50,204 nt of DNA from an uncultured Eubacterium sp. (GTDB lineage Bacteria; Bacillota_A; Clostridia; Lachnospirales; Lachnospiraceae): positions 1-50,204 of the forward strand of contig CAJUSH010000025.1 in NCBI GenBank assembly GCA_910589045.1, written 5' to 3'. The notes under the pieces were generated by a model that worked only from the letters and a program-made list of their open reading frames with translations, made no database searches and was not told where the DNA came from. Numbering within the stretch: the first letter of the stretch is position 1; the number at the start of each line of letters is the position of its first letter. The translations under genes were made by a program, and so were the position numbers. Of this stretch, positions 43,251 to 50,204 are shown in pieces.

Positions 43251-44354
43251 TTAAACCTCCAGCTTCATGTCCCCTTCTGCGATCAGCCCTTTTCTGCGCA
43301 TCAGCTCCGACACGATCAGCGCGATAACGGCCGGAAGTATCACATGCATCACGACGATCTCGGCAAGCACCACGCCGGAGCTCATACCGTTTGCAACCAT
43401 GTCCTGATACGCATTGATCTGTCCTACCAGCCCTGCGGTTCCCATGCCGGAGCCGGTCGGGTTATTCGTCATGCGCAGCACACAGGTAGAAACCGGTCCC
43501 AAAACAGCGCTCGCGACAATGGCCGGAAGCCAGATGACCGGTTTCTTAACGATATTTCCGATCTGGAGCATACTCGTCCCAAGTCCCTGGGCCAGAAGCC
43601 CGTTTATCCGGTTCTCCCGATAGCTCGCGACCGCAAAGCCCACCATGTTCGCACAGCAGCCGACGGTAGCGGCACCTGCCGCGATGCCGGAAAGTCCAAG
43701 GATTACACCCAGCGCCGCAGAAGAAATCGGAAGTGTTAAGATGATTCCCATCAGCACGGACACAATAATTCCCATGGCAAAGGGCGCCTGCTCGGTTCCC
43801 CAGTTGATGACGGAGCCAAGCCATGTCATAAAGGACGAAATGCCCGGGCCTACCAAAAGCCCGATGGCAGAGCCGGAAACGATACAGACGAAGGGCGTCA
43901 CCAAAATGTCCACCTTTGTCCTGCCGCTTACCAGCCGGCCGGCATAAACACACACAAGCGCCGCCACAAAAGCACCCAGCGGCTCCCCCGGCCCCACGAA
44001 GAGAACCGCATTGCTAAGCTCCATGCCGGAATCCAGCGTGCCGCTGATGAGCACCGTCCCGGCGAGCATTTTACTCGCAAAGGCACCGCACATGCCCGCC
44101 GTCACCGCAGATGCCTCCACCAGGGGGCTTGCCCCCAGTCGCTTCGCGGTTCCGATTCCGATCCCCGCACCCGTAAGCGCACTGGCCAGCTTGCCGATCA
44201 AAAACAGGTATGTCCCGATGGCTCCCGGGATCAGCCCGCCGATCTGCACGATGATCGTTCCGATGATCAGCGTCGCAAACAATCCGCTTGCCATTCCGCT
44301 CAGGCCGTCAATAAAAATTTCTTTGCCAAGTTTTTTCCATGAATCCTTTGTCAT
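43251..44354 (-). CDS. PTS EIIC-like membrane protein (PTS_EIIC_2 family), possible vitamin-precursor transporter
   Basis: A 367-residue polytopic protein with about nine or ten helices and many Gly/Ala. Segments such as DGLSGMASGLFATLIIGTII and GPGEPLGAF, LPISSAALGVILGLSGIAAGAATVGC are typical of the PTS_EIIC_2 group, which lacks the phosphotransfer domains of true PTS systems. It sits downstream of a NiaR-type repressor and has its own promoter overlapping tandem operator-like repeats, suggesting regulation by niacin. Transport substrate is inference. Start 44354 follows GGGGAG. Confidence 0.8.
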   Translation of the reverse strand: MTKDSWKKLGKEIFIDGLSGMASGLFATLIIGTIIVQIGGLIPGAIGTYLFLIGKLASALTGAGIGIGTAKRLGASPLVEASAVTAGMCGAFASKMLAGTVLISGTLDSGMELSNAVLFVGPGEPLGAFVAALVCVYAGRLVSGRTKVDILVTPFVCIVSGSAIGLLVGPGISSFMTWLGSVINWGTEQAPFAMGIIVSVLMGIILTLPISSAALGVILGLSGIAAGAATVGCCANMVGFAVASYRENRINGLLAQGLGTSMLQIGNIVKKPVIWLPAIVASAVLGPVSTCVLRMTNNPTGSGMGTAGLVGQINAYQDMVANGMSSGVVLAEIVVMHVILPAVIALIVSELMRRKGLIAEGDMKLEV

Positions 44355-44373
44355 AATACTCCCCTTCCTTTTC

Positions 44374-44399
44374 GACATGTCTTGTCAACTGTCTTGTCA
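44374..44399 (-). promoter_or_regulatory. Candidate NiaR operator: tandem repeats
   Basis: Plus strand TGTCTTGTCA occurs twice (44378-44387 and 44390-44399), one 12-base period apart, with GACATGTC palindrome at 44374-44381. They lie between the -10 element and the ribosome-binding site of the EIIC-like gene, where a bound repressor would block transcription. The adjacent repressor gene is the natural candidate binder. Confidence 0.6.
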
Positions 44400-44409
44400 G
44401 TCAAGTCGT

Positions 44410-44438
44410 ACTATAACACATCTTTGCTAATCTAGCAA
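44410..44438 (-). promoter_or_regulatory. Promoter of the EIIC-like gene
   Basis: Minus strand TTGCTA (44433-44438), 17-base spacer, TATAGT (44410-44415). The -35 element lies inside the 3' end of the repressor gene. Confidence 0.65.
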
Positions 44439-44945
44439 GTACCCTTTTTTGCGAAGCTCCTCCCCGATTCGGTCTAAAGCCGCTTCATTTTCTGCCGTCA
44501 CCGTATGAAAATGCTCGCCGTCCGTCAGGTTGTTCAACGGCTTCGTGCGGTACTCCCGCACCTGCGCCACAAAGTTTTCTACATCCATGCGGCTTCGGAT
44601 GATCAGATCCACGCTGATCTGCCCGTAGATGGGATGCGCCACCGTCACATCCTTCACATTTCCGCCGCAGTCCACGATGGTGTTCAGCTCATCCACAATC
44701 TGGTCGTCCGTGTGCAGCACATGGAAGGAACGCGTGCATCCGTCCATCTGTCTGTGAAAAAGCACATATCCCTTGTTCGTAGACAAAATATTTTTATCAA
44801 CCGCCCGCAGCAGCGCGATATCCTGCACGATCACCTGGCGGCTCACGCCCATCTCCTTTGCCAGCCGTGCGCCGGGAATCGGCTCCTGCGCCCGCTGCAA
44901 AAGCTGCACCATGCGCTCCCTGCGTGTCTCTGCGTCCATCTGCAT
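44427..44945 (-). CDS. niaR: NiaR-type transcriptional repressor (HTH_11 plus 3H domain)
   Basis: A 172-residue repressor. The N-terminal winged helix (GARLAKEMGVSRQVIVQDIALLRA) is followed by a 3H domain whose conserved histidines appear as FHVLHTDDQI, VAHPIYGQISV and DGEHFHTV. 3H proteins bind metal and, in NiaR/YrxA, niacin, repressing NAD synthesis or niacin uptake genes. The ATG at 44945 has GGGAGGG 5-6 bases upstream. It follows the MATE gene by 16 bases and precedes the EIIC-like gene, whose promoter carries repeated operator-like sites. Confidence 0.85.
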   Translation of the reverse strand: MQMDAETRRERMVQLLQRAQEPIPGARLAKEMGVSRQVIVQDIALLRAVDKNILSTNKGYVLFHRQMDGCTRSFHVLHTDDQIVDELNTIVDCGGNVKDVTVAHPIYGQISVDLIIRSRMDVENFVAQVREYRTKPLNNLTDGEHFHTVTAENEAALDRIGEELRKKGYLLD

Positions 44946-44961
44946 TCTTTCCCTCCCGTCG

Positions 44962-46368
44962 TTATACAATCCTCTTTTTCATCCATGCGCCGCTTACATA
45001 GCGTCCCGCAAAAATAAACGCACGAAGCGTCCAGTCCACAAACATACCGATCCACGCGCCCATCGGCCCGATATCCGTCGTGCGCATCAGGAAAATGGCC
45101 AGCATAACCCGGCAGAACCACATCGTGCAGATCGAGACGAACATCGAGAAGCGCACATCCCCCGCCGCGCGCAGCCCGTAGGGCATGATAAACGCCAGTG
45201 TCCATCCGAACGGCTTCACCACCGTGATGGCAAGGATCAGCTCGTAGGTGATGCGCATACTCTCCGGCTCCATGCCCGCAAGATACATCACCGGCCTGCT
45301 GATGGCAAACACGAGCAGGCAGGAAATCACCGTCAGGATTTCCGCATAAAGCGAAAGCTTGCATATGTAATAGCGGGCCTCCTCCCTCCGATCTGCGCCG
45401 ATGCACTGGCCGATGACCGTCATCATCGCAATACCCACACCCACACCGGTCATGCTGTTTAAATTTTCGAATATGATCGTCATCGCCTGCGCCGCGATAT
45501 TGGCGGTGCCGAGCGTTGAGATCGTAGACTGGATCGCCAGCTTTCCAAACTGGAACATACCGTTTTCTATGCCGGAGGGTATGCCGATGGCGAGCACCGT
45601 GCCGATCAGCGCAAGCTCCGGCCGGATGGAAAAATAGCGGTTTAGCACGATGGGCTGCCCCTTATTTTTCGAGAGCGTCGCCAGCACCACCACCGCGCAG
45701 AATACCCGCGAGAAAAGCGTTGCGATCGCCGCCCCCTCCACTCCCAGCTTCATACCGAAGATCAAAACGGCATTGCCCGCGATGTTCAGCACATTTGAGA
45801 GCATCGAAACCTTCATGGGAAATTTGGAATTGCCGCCGGAGCGGTAAAACGCCGCTCCGGCGTGAAACAGCGCGATAAACGGATATGAGAGCACCGTGAC
45901 CACAAAATAAACCACGGAATTTTGCATGACGAGCGGCTCCACCTGACCGAATACAAGCCGCAGAAGCGGCTTATAAAAGATAAGACAGACCGCCATCAGC
46001 GTGACGGAGATAACAAGCACCGTCAAAAAGATCTGCCTGGCCGCCCGGTTTGCCCCCGGTTCATCCCCCTTTCCCAGATATTGGGAACACACAATAGCGG
46101 CACCGGTAGCCAGTGCCGCAAAAATCTGGATGACGAGTATGTTGATGGAATCCACCAGCGAGACCGCCGACATCGCGGCGCTCCCCACACGGCTGACCAT
46201 CATCGTGTCCGCCATACCCATCAGTGAATTTAAAAGCTGTTCGATAATAACCGGAATAAGCAGCATCCACAATGCCCTCGTGTCAAAGAGCAGATGCGCA
46301 AAGTCGATCTTCGACCGGTCATACAGCTTACCTGTCAGCTTGTCTTGTACCTGCAGTTTTTGGTTCAA
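44962..46368 (-). CDS. MATE-family exporter
   Basis: A 468-residue exporter of about 12 helices. Typical MATE segments are IPVIIEQLLNSLMGMADTMMVSRVG and, in the second half, LAIGIPSGIENGMFQFGKLAIQ. The start is probably TTG at 46368, eight bases after GAGG and inside the 3' end of the luxR-type gene (overlap about 41 bases); the next ATG would remove the first membrane helix. It is therefore translationally coupled to the upstream regulator. Only distantly similar to the other MATE gene in this window. Confidence 0.87.
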   Translation of the reverse strand: MNQKLQVQDKLTGKLYDRSKIDFAHLLFDTRALWMLLIPVIIEQLLNSLMGMADTMMVSRVGSAAMSAVSLVDSINILVIQIFAALATGAAIVCSQYLGKGDEPGANRAARQIFLTVLVISVTLMAVCLIFYKPLLRLVFGQVEPLVMQNSVVYFVVTVLSYPFIALFHAGAAFYRSGGNSKFPMKVSMLSNVLNIAGNAVLIFGMKLGVEGAAIATLFSRVFCAVVVLATLSKNKGQPIVLNRYFSIRPELALIGTVLAIGIPSGIENGMFQFGKLAIQSTISTLGTANIAAQAMTIIFENLNSMTGVGVGIAMMTVIGQCIGADRREEARYYICKLSLYAEILTVISCLLVFAISRPVMYLAGMEPESMRITYELILAITVVKPFGWTLAFIMPYGLRAAGDVRFSMFVSICTMWFCRVMLAIFLMRTTDIGPMGAWIGMFVDWTLRAFIFAGRYVSGAWMKKRIV

Positions 46369-46990
46369 TGTCCACGCCTCGGTTCTTTAAGTCTTCCCGT
46401 CCCTCAATACCCAGCTTCTCGAAAATGTGGGTCATATGCTTTTTGACGGTTGCCTCCGAGATATAACACATCTCGGCGATTTCTTTATTAGAATACCCCC
46501 GATATGCCAAAATTGCAAGCTCTGTTTCCCGATTTGTAAGACCAGATTTCTGATAGTGCAGATACAGGGTATCGTTATCAGGCCCTTTTTTCTCCTCCGG
46601 CAGTGCGCAGATGTCTGCTGCGGGCGTCTCCTTCGCGTGGAACACCGTGTAAATACAAAGTCCATAGAGTACCGGGCGCAAATCCTCCCCCAGAAGCTTT
46701 GGTATGCTCTCCACGCCCTCCGTATTCATCAGATGCGTCACCAGAAACAGGACGGTGGTGAGATAACCGCTCATCATGCCGTTATATGCCAGCTTATTCC
46801 AGAAGCTTCCCGCCTCCCCCTTTATCCTCTTCAGATATCCGCCAAGCTGCGGCAGTGAGAACAGTGCCAGCCCGAGAAGCACCGCCAGCATTCCACGCAC
46901 ATCCAAAATCAGGTGCGGACTTCCGGTTAGGTAGGAGATCAGCAGAAGGTAAAACAGCACCGCCGCGATCCGATAGATTTTTTCTCTCAT
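46328..46990 (-). CDS. Membrane-anchored LuxR-type transcriptional regulator
   Basis: A 220-residue protein. The N-terminal half has about four hydrophobic segments (IYRIAAVLFYLLLISYL; MLAVLLGLALFSL; MSGYLTTVLFLVTHL; VLYGLCIYTVF). The C-terminal part (about 145-205) is a LuxR helix-turn-helix, with LTNRETELAILAYRGYSNKEIAEM and ATVKKHMTHIFEKLGI. Membrane-bound LuxR regulators sense envelope or extracellular cues directly, without a kinase. Start 46990 is chosen by the GGGAG spacing. Neighbours are a MotA-like protein upstream and a MATE exporter downstream, its likely targets. Confidence 0.85.
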   Translation of the reverse strand: MREKIYRIAAVLFYLLLISYLTGSPHLILDVRGMLAVLLGLALFSLPQLGGYLKRIKGEAGSFWNKLAYNGMMSGYLTTVLFLVTHLMNTEGVESIPKLLGEDLRPVLYGLCIYTVFHAKETPAADICALPEEKKGPDNDTLYLHYQKSGLTNRETELAILAYRGYSNKEIAEMCYISEATVKKHMTHIFEKLGIEGREDLKNRGVDIEPKTAGTRQADR

Positions 46991-47008
46991 GAATTTATCT
47001 CCCACCTC

Positions 47009-47590
47009 TTATGCGTGTTCCTTTTCTTCCTCCGGTTCCTGCTTAACCTCTGCCACGTCATATCTGCCCGGGACAATCGCGGTCGTATCCATCTCCTTTT
47101 CATCAGCATCGTATCCCATCTGCATAAAATCAATATAGCGCTTTTTTAACCGCCCGTAGACCGCCAGAAAAATCAGGTCAAATGCCCCCGCATAGATAAC
47201 CGGGATAACCGCCACCGCCATGTTGAGCCAGAATACATTCTCGCGCATCGACTCATAGCCTCTGCACACAAATACAAATGCGATCAGAAAGCCGAAAAGC
47301 CCCGCGGTATAGTTGCTCCTTCGCGCCAGCTTTACCGCCTCCATACTGCGCTGCAGCTCCGCCCTTGTGCATGCGGTCTGCAGCGAAAACGCCCGCCGGA
47401 ACGATGCACAAAAATCCCGGAGCATTCCCGCGCTGATCAACACCGGAACGACAAGCAGCACCAGTATGATCAGGCTTGGCATGTCAATGTAGTTGACCAG
47501 CGACGTAATCCCCTCCACCGACAGAAATGCTGTGTATAAAAATACCAGCACCAGTGCAATAATTGTTACAAAAATACCCATGTTGTTCAT
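47009..47590 (-). CDS. MotA/TolQ/ExbB-like membrane protein without partner gene
   Basis: A 193-residue protein with four predicted helices. YIDMPSLIILVLLVVPVLIS and the last helix AVAVIPVIYAGAFDLIFLAVYGRLKKR match the MotA/ExbB pattern, and a basic cytoplasmic stretch lies between helices 2 and 3. The tail is acidic (KQEPEEEKEHA). No MotB or TolR/ExbD gene follows; a LuxR-type regulator does, 18 bases on. It may form a proton channel with an unlinked partner or be a repurposed scaffold. Two ATG codons (47590, 47581) are possible starts. Confidence 0.7.
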   Translation of the reverse strand: MNNMGIFVTIIALVLVFLYTAFLSVEGITSLVNYIDMPSLIILVLLVVPVLISAGMLRDFCASFRRAFSLQTACTRAELQRSMEAVKLARRSNYTAGLFGFLIAFVFVCRGYESMRENVFWLNMAVAVIPVIYAGAFDLIFLAVYGRLKKRYIDFMQMGYDADEKEMDTTAIVPGRYDVAEVKQEPEEEKEHA

Positions 47591-47777
47591 CTCCTCCCTG
47601 TTCTAAATGGTATGTATATACTCGCAGAAATACGGAGAAAAAACAATAGGCAGCGGGGTGGTATTTTTCTACCACCCCGCGAAAATACGGCACATTCTGC
47701 CTTCAGTCTCCTGCCCGGCTAAATTTACATTTGCCCGCAGGCTTTGCCTCAGGTGCAAACAGTTTCCCTCCGGGCTG
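47591..47777 (-). other. Intergenic region: strong hairpin and structured 3' region of the cyclase gene
   Basis: A perfect 11-bp stem, GCGGGGTGGTA / TACCACCCCGC (47653-47680), followed on the minus strand by TGCCTATTGTTTTTT, is a probable terminator for the cyclase gene. Between it and the stop, GCCCGG can pair with CCGGGC, enclosing a hairpin TTTGC...GCAAA. The words GCAAAGCC and AGCCGGG are reminiscent of c-di-GMP-I riboswitch cores, but the GNRA-capped stem is missing. Confidence 0.5.
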
Positions 47778-49697
47778 TCACACATCTGTCCCGCCCCTTC
47801 GATTTTTCTTGCGCATTTGCTTATCCTGATACATTTTTTTGTCCGCCTGTTCAAGCAGCAGATGATAATCTGCCTTCCCGCCCGTACAAAAGGCACAGCC
47901 AACAGAAAAACGGACGGGGAAGCTCGTTTTATCCGCCAGCGTCACATACGCCGCATCCCGGCTGTCAAACAGGCGCTCCAGATAACCCGTTCGCTCCTCC
48001 TCACTTAACCCGTAAATAAATACCGCAAATTCGTCACCGCCGAGACGCGCCGTGATCTGTCCCGGTGCGCCAATCTCCCGAAGCGCCTTTGCAACACCGC
48101 ACAGGTATCGGTCACCGCTCTCGTGTCCGTAGGTATCATTCACCGTCTTTAAATCATCCGAATCTATCATCAGAAGCACCGCGCCGTCCACGCGCTTTGG
48201 CTCCTGAAAGAGCGCATCCATCTGCTCATAAAACGAGTGACGGCTGCACAGTCCGGTCAGCTCATCCTGCCCAAGCTTGAGCTCCAGCTCCCTCCACTTG
48301 CGCACCTCCTCGGTCTTGTCCGCCACAAGCCCATAGCGGTCACCGTCCTTTTCGAACGCATAGATCTGAACGTAGCGTTCCCGCTTGCCGGAAAGAATAT
48401 ACACGCTGTCTGCGTACTCCGAGGGGCGCTGCTTTAGCTGCTGCATCCACCGCTCAAAGTTTCTGTAATCCCCAAAAAGTGCCTGGGCATCCTCCCCCTC
48501 CACGCCGATGATCTGCGCCGTCCGCGTGGTTGTGCGGACGTCGGACATATGTATATTATACTCATAAATGCCGATCGGAATATCCGTCACGCCAAGCAGC
48601 TCGGACATCTTCTCCGTCGTGCCAAGCAGACGCCTGACCATATAGTTGATGTGTCCGCTCAGCTCCGTAAACTCCTCGGTTCCCGTGACCTCCACACGCT
48701 CGGACAGATTTCCCGCCGCAATGCGCATCAGCTTTTCGTTTACCAGATGGATGGACTGTACCACATTTTTATCCAGATAGCGGTAAATACTGTAAATCAC
48801 CAAAAATAAAATCACCGCAATATAGCACAAAAGCCGCACATTCCCCCGGTTCAGATTCGCATAAAGCGTTATAATATTGCACGATCGGCCCACAAGCATC
48901 GAGCTCTGCTTCCGAAACACACAATAACAGAGCTCCCCGTCGATCATGGCATGAAATGCCCCGTCCGCCTTCTCCAGACTGCTGCGATAAATGCCGATGT
49001 CCTCCAGGCTTTTTCCTGCATAGTCCTTTTTCGTGCTTCCAAGGATCTCATAGCTCTCCGGATCCGCCACATAAAGCATGTAGCCGCTCTCACCCGGCAT
49101 CAGCGTGCAAAGCGCGGATATCTCGTTTTGCCTCAGGCTTTCCATGGACCACATCGGTGCCATGCTGCACTGAACAATGTACGCCCCGCTTTCCGTCCAC
49201 GCCGCTGCGTGCAAAATTCTCTTTTCCTGCGCCGTGTTTTTGCCCGCCTCCCAAAAAAGCGTCAGGGATGCGTCCCGCAGCATCGGCAGAAAAAAGGAAC
49301 TCTGTTCCATGTCCGCCATATTCATACCGTAAGATTCCGGAACCGTGCCGGAAATGACCGTCCCCGTCCGGTCAAAAATATGGATCTCACTGACCTCCAG
49401 CAGACCCATAATTTTCTTTAATTCATCCATATCGTCAAGGGATGCGTCATTGTGTTCGAGCATATAGGCCGCAGCCCGCGTCCGCAAAATGCAGATATCC
49501 CGGAATCGGTCTGACGTCGTCTGCTCATCCGCTTCGTTTTCCCTGATCATCTGCTCCAGCTGCCAGAACAAATCCTCCGAACCGTTAATCATGTCCTTCT
49601 GTGCCGAAAGCGCCTGAAGCACATAGTTGACGACAAAGAAGCAGACCATTGCTGCTATGATCATCACACTGATTCGACTAATTAGTTTCTTTTTCAT
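47778..49697 (-). CDS. Membrane diguanylate cyclase with sensor, HAMP and GGDEF domains
   Basis: A 639-residue enzyme. An N-terminal helix and a long extracytoplasmic sensor (about residues 35-300, Cache-like) are followed by a second helix (VRLLCYIAVILFLVIYSIYR), a HAMP segment (NEKLMRIAAGNLSERVEV), a PAS-like region and a C-terminal GGDEF domain with DELTGLCSRHSFYEQMDAL and the intact active site RLGGDEFAVF. It should make c-di-GMP from GTP in response to an outside signal. Start 49697 follows GAGGGG; the longer open frame to 49838 would put the promoter inside the gene. Confidence 0.9.
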   Translation of the reverse strand: MKKKLISRISVMIIAAMVCFFVVNYVLQALSAQKDMINGSEDLFWQLEQMIRENEADEQTTSDRFRDICILRTRAAAYMLEHNDASLDDMDELKKIMGLLEVSEIHIFDRTGTVISGTVPESYGMNMADMEQSSFFLPMLRDASLTLFWEAGKNTAQEKRILHAAAWTESGAYIVQCSMAPMWSMESLRQNEISALCTLMPGESGYMLYVADPESYEILGSTKKDYAGKSLEDIGIYRSSLEKADGAFHAMIDGELCYCVFRKQSSMLVGRSCNIITLYANLNRGNVRLLCYIAVILFLVIYSIYRYLDKNVVQSIHLVNEKLMRIAAGNLSERVEVTGTEEFTELSGHINYMVRRLLGTTEKMSELLGVTDIPIGIYEYNIHMSDVRTTTRTAQIIGVEGEDAQALFGDYRNFERWMQQLKQRPSEYADSVYILSGKRERYVQIYAFEKDGDRYGLVADKTEEVRKWRELELKLGQDELTGLCSRHSFYEQMDALFQEPKRVDGAVLLMIDSDDLKTVNDTYGHESGDRYLCGVAKALREIGAPGQITARLGGDEFAVFIYGLSEEERTGYLERLFDSRDAAYVTLADKTSFPVRFSVGCAFCTGGKADYHLLLEQADKKMYQDKQMRKKNRRGGTDV

Positions 49698-49803
49698 GCA
49701 TCCCCTCACCGCCCTGCGGCAACATATCCATAACCGCAGCCGACATCCGGCACCGCCGGCCTGATTTTTCATACTCCCGTCCGAAAAAAGAAATCTTGCT
49801 AAA

Positions 49804-49832
49804 ATTATACCGCACAGACACCAAAATGGCAA
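49804..49832 (-). promoter_or_regulatory. Promoter of the diguanylate cyclase gene
   Basis: Minus strand TTGCCA (49827-49832), 17-base spacer, TATAAT (49804-49809). The leader of about 100 bases has GC-rich hairpins (CTGCGG/CCGCAG). Confidence 0.7.
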
Positions 49833-49961
49833 ACACATTTTGGCTTTCCTGCAACTTTCCTTACAAAGATAAAAATCCGCAAAGTCTGTGTTTACAGTGT
49901 ATAAGAAAAGAAATAATCCCCTTATCCCGGCATAATAACAAGCGGAAAGGAGCAGGAAAAC

Positions 49962-50054
49962 ATGGAAGTTAAAGATTATATGAAAGTTTTAATGAAGTCA
50001 ATAACTTTTGATACTATTTTTATTCACATTACTTTTGATACCTTACAGACTTAG
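49962..50054 (+). CDS. Tiny ORF, leader peptide or truncated gene start
   Basis: A 30-codon frame beginning MEVKDYMKVLMK with a strong AAAGGAG 8 bases upstream. The end contains a repeated ACTTTTGATAC (11 bases, twice within 40 bases), and base composition becomes AT-rich partway through. It may be the broken start of a longer gene, cut by a deletion or insertion, or a short leader peptide. No recognised product. Confidence 0.35.
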   Translation: MEVKDYMKVLMKSITFDTIFIHITFDTLQT

Positions 50055-50069
50055 AAACAATTCTTTATT

Positions 50070-50128
50070 TTATGATTGACTCATAGTACTATATATGATA
50101 CTATAATATAAGAAAGGAGATAATCACA
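50070..50128 (+). promoter_or_regulatory. AT-rich promoter with palindromic operator-like sequence
   Basis: TTGACT followed by TATAAT about 20 bases on, with the palindrome TAGTACTA and related TGATACTATA between them, then AAGGAGA before the GTG at 50129. This matches the self-regulated promoters of toxin-antitoxin pairs. Confidence 0.45.
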
Positions 50129-50204
50129 GTGCCAAACGTAAAAAAGTTAATTGAAAAAATGAAGCAACAGCCAAATGGAATGCGACCAGAAGAAATAGAC
50201 AAAG
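50129..50204 (+). CDS. Probable HicA-type toxin, N-terminal part (partial)
   Basis: The frame starts at GTG with AAAGGAG upstream and runs off the window: PNVKKLIEKMKQQPNGMRPE then EIDK. The KLIEKM...PNG(M/I)R(P/F)EE pattern resembles the N-terminus of a HicA subgroup of mRNA interferases, with the diagnostic GSH histidine expected about 20-25 residues later, outside the window. A HicB antitoxin gene would be expected next. Only 25 codons are visible, so the call is tentative. Confidence 0.45.
   Translation, partial: MPNVKKLIEKMKQQPNGMRPEEIDK

Noticed and set aside
49698..49838. N-terminal extension of the diguanylate cyclase
   Set aside because: It would overlap the -10 element at 49804-49809, and the extension precedes the membrane signal that normally begins such proteins.
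1..50204. CRISPR arrays, tRNA or rRNA genes, prophage or complete insertion sequences
   Set aside because: I looked through the intergenic regions for regular repeats, cloverleaf-like stems and transposase genes and saw none; only the MITE-like element and one gene remnant were found.

Overview
The window looks like a chromosome segment of an anaerobic, flagellate-lineage member of the Clostridia, most likely Lachnospiraceae. This rests on gene content, not on a database search. Evidence includes an rnfCDGEAB redox pump, a biotin-dependent sodium-pump decarboxylase cluster, ispH directly upstream of rpsA, tepA near uppP-ftsK, GHKL/LytTR and NiaR-type regulators, and strong AGGAGG ribosome-binding sites. 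Coding density is high. Most genes from 10 to 49.8 kb lie on the minus strand. The last 250 bases are visibly more AT-rich.

Layout. 1-5.4 kb: the 3' end of apbE (plus strand) converges on an ABC oligopeptide/nickel-type importer operon (binding protein, double ATPase, two permeases). 5.7-9.8 kb: a secreted SH3-like protein, a MITE-like inverted-repeat element, a LytTR response regulator with an AgrC-like kinase, and a small membrane-anchored protein. 9.75-10.1 kb: a decayed gene remnant and the rnf terminator. 10.1-15.1 kb: the six-gene rnf operon. 15.4-17.3 kb: a YprB-like nuclease and cheR. 17.4-23.8 kb: a tightly packed run ldt - rpiR - FAD flavoprotein - cmk - ispH - rpsA. 24.0-29.3 kb: a sodium-pump decarboxylase operon with two different carboxyltransferase subunits. 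29.5-31.7 kb: a D,D-carboxypeptidase and, divergently, xpt. 31.7-38.5 kb: tepA, uppP, ftsK/spoIIIE, folD and a zinc-ribbon/TPR protein. 38.7-40.6 kb: a marR-MATE pair under an operator-rich promoter. 40.7-43.1 kb: glgA and a zinc-ribbon protein. 43.2-47.6 kb: an EIIC-like membrane protein, NiaR-type repressor, MATE exporter, membrane-bound LuxR regulator and MotA-like protein. 47.8-49.7 kb: a diguanylate cyclase. The right edge carries a tiny ORF and the start of a probable HicA toxin gene.

How the genes work together. Rnf couples ferredoxin and NAD+ redox chemistry to an ion gradient, and the decarboxylase cluster exports Na+ using decarboxylation energy, so the window holds two potentially linked ion-motive modules. 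ApbE, whose end lies at the left edge, is the enzyme type that attaches FMN to RnfG and RnfD. L,D-transpeptidase, D,D-carboxypeptidase and UppP form a scattered cell-envelope theme.

The most interesting unexplained signals are: a structured leader-like repeat present in two copies on the same strand just ahead of two unrelated genes (6612-6670 and 25455-25532); tandem operator-like repeats ahead of the EIIC-like membrane protein beside NiaR; the hybrid decarboxylase gene set; a structured leader before the ABC importer; and the MITE-like element ahead of the Agr-like two-component system. No CRISPR array, rRNA, tRNA, prophage or complete insertion sequence was seen.
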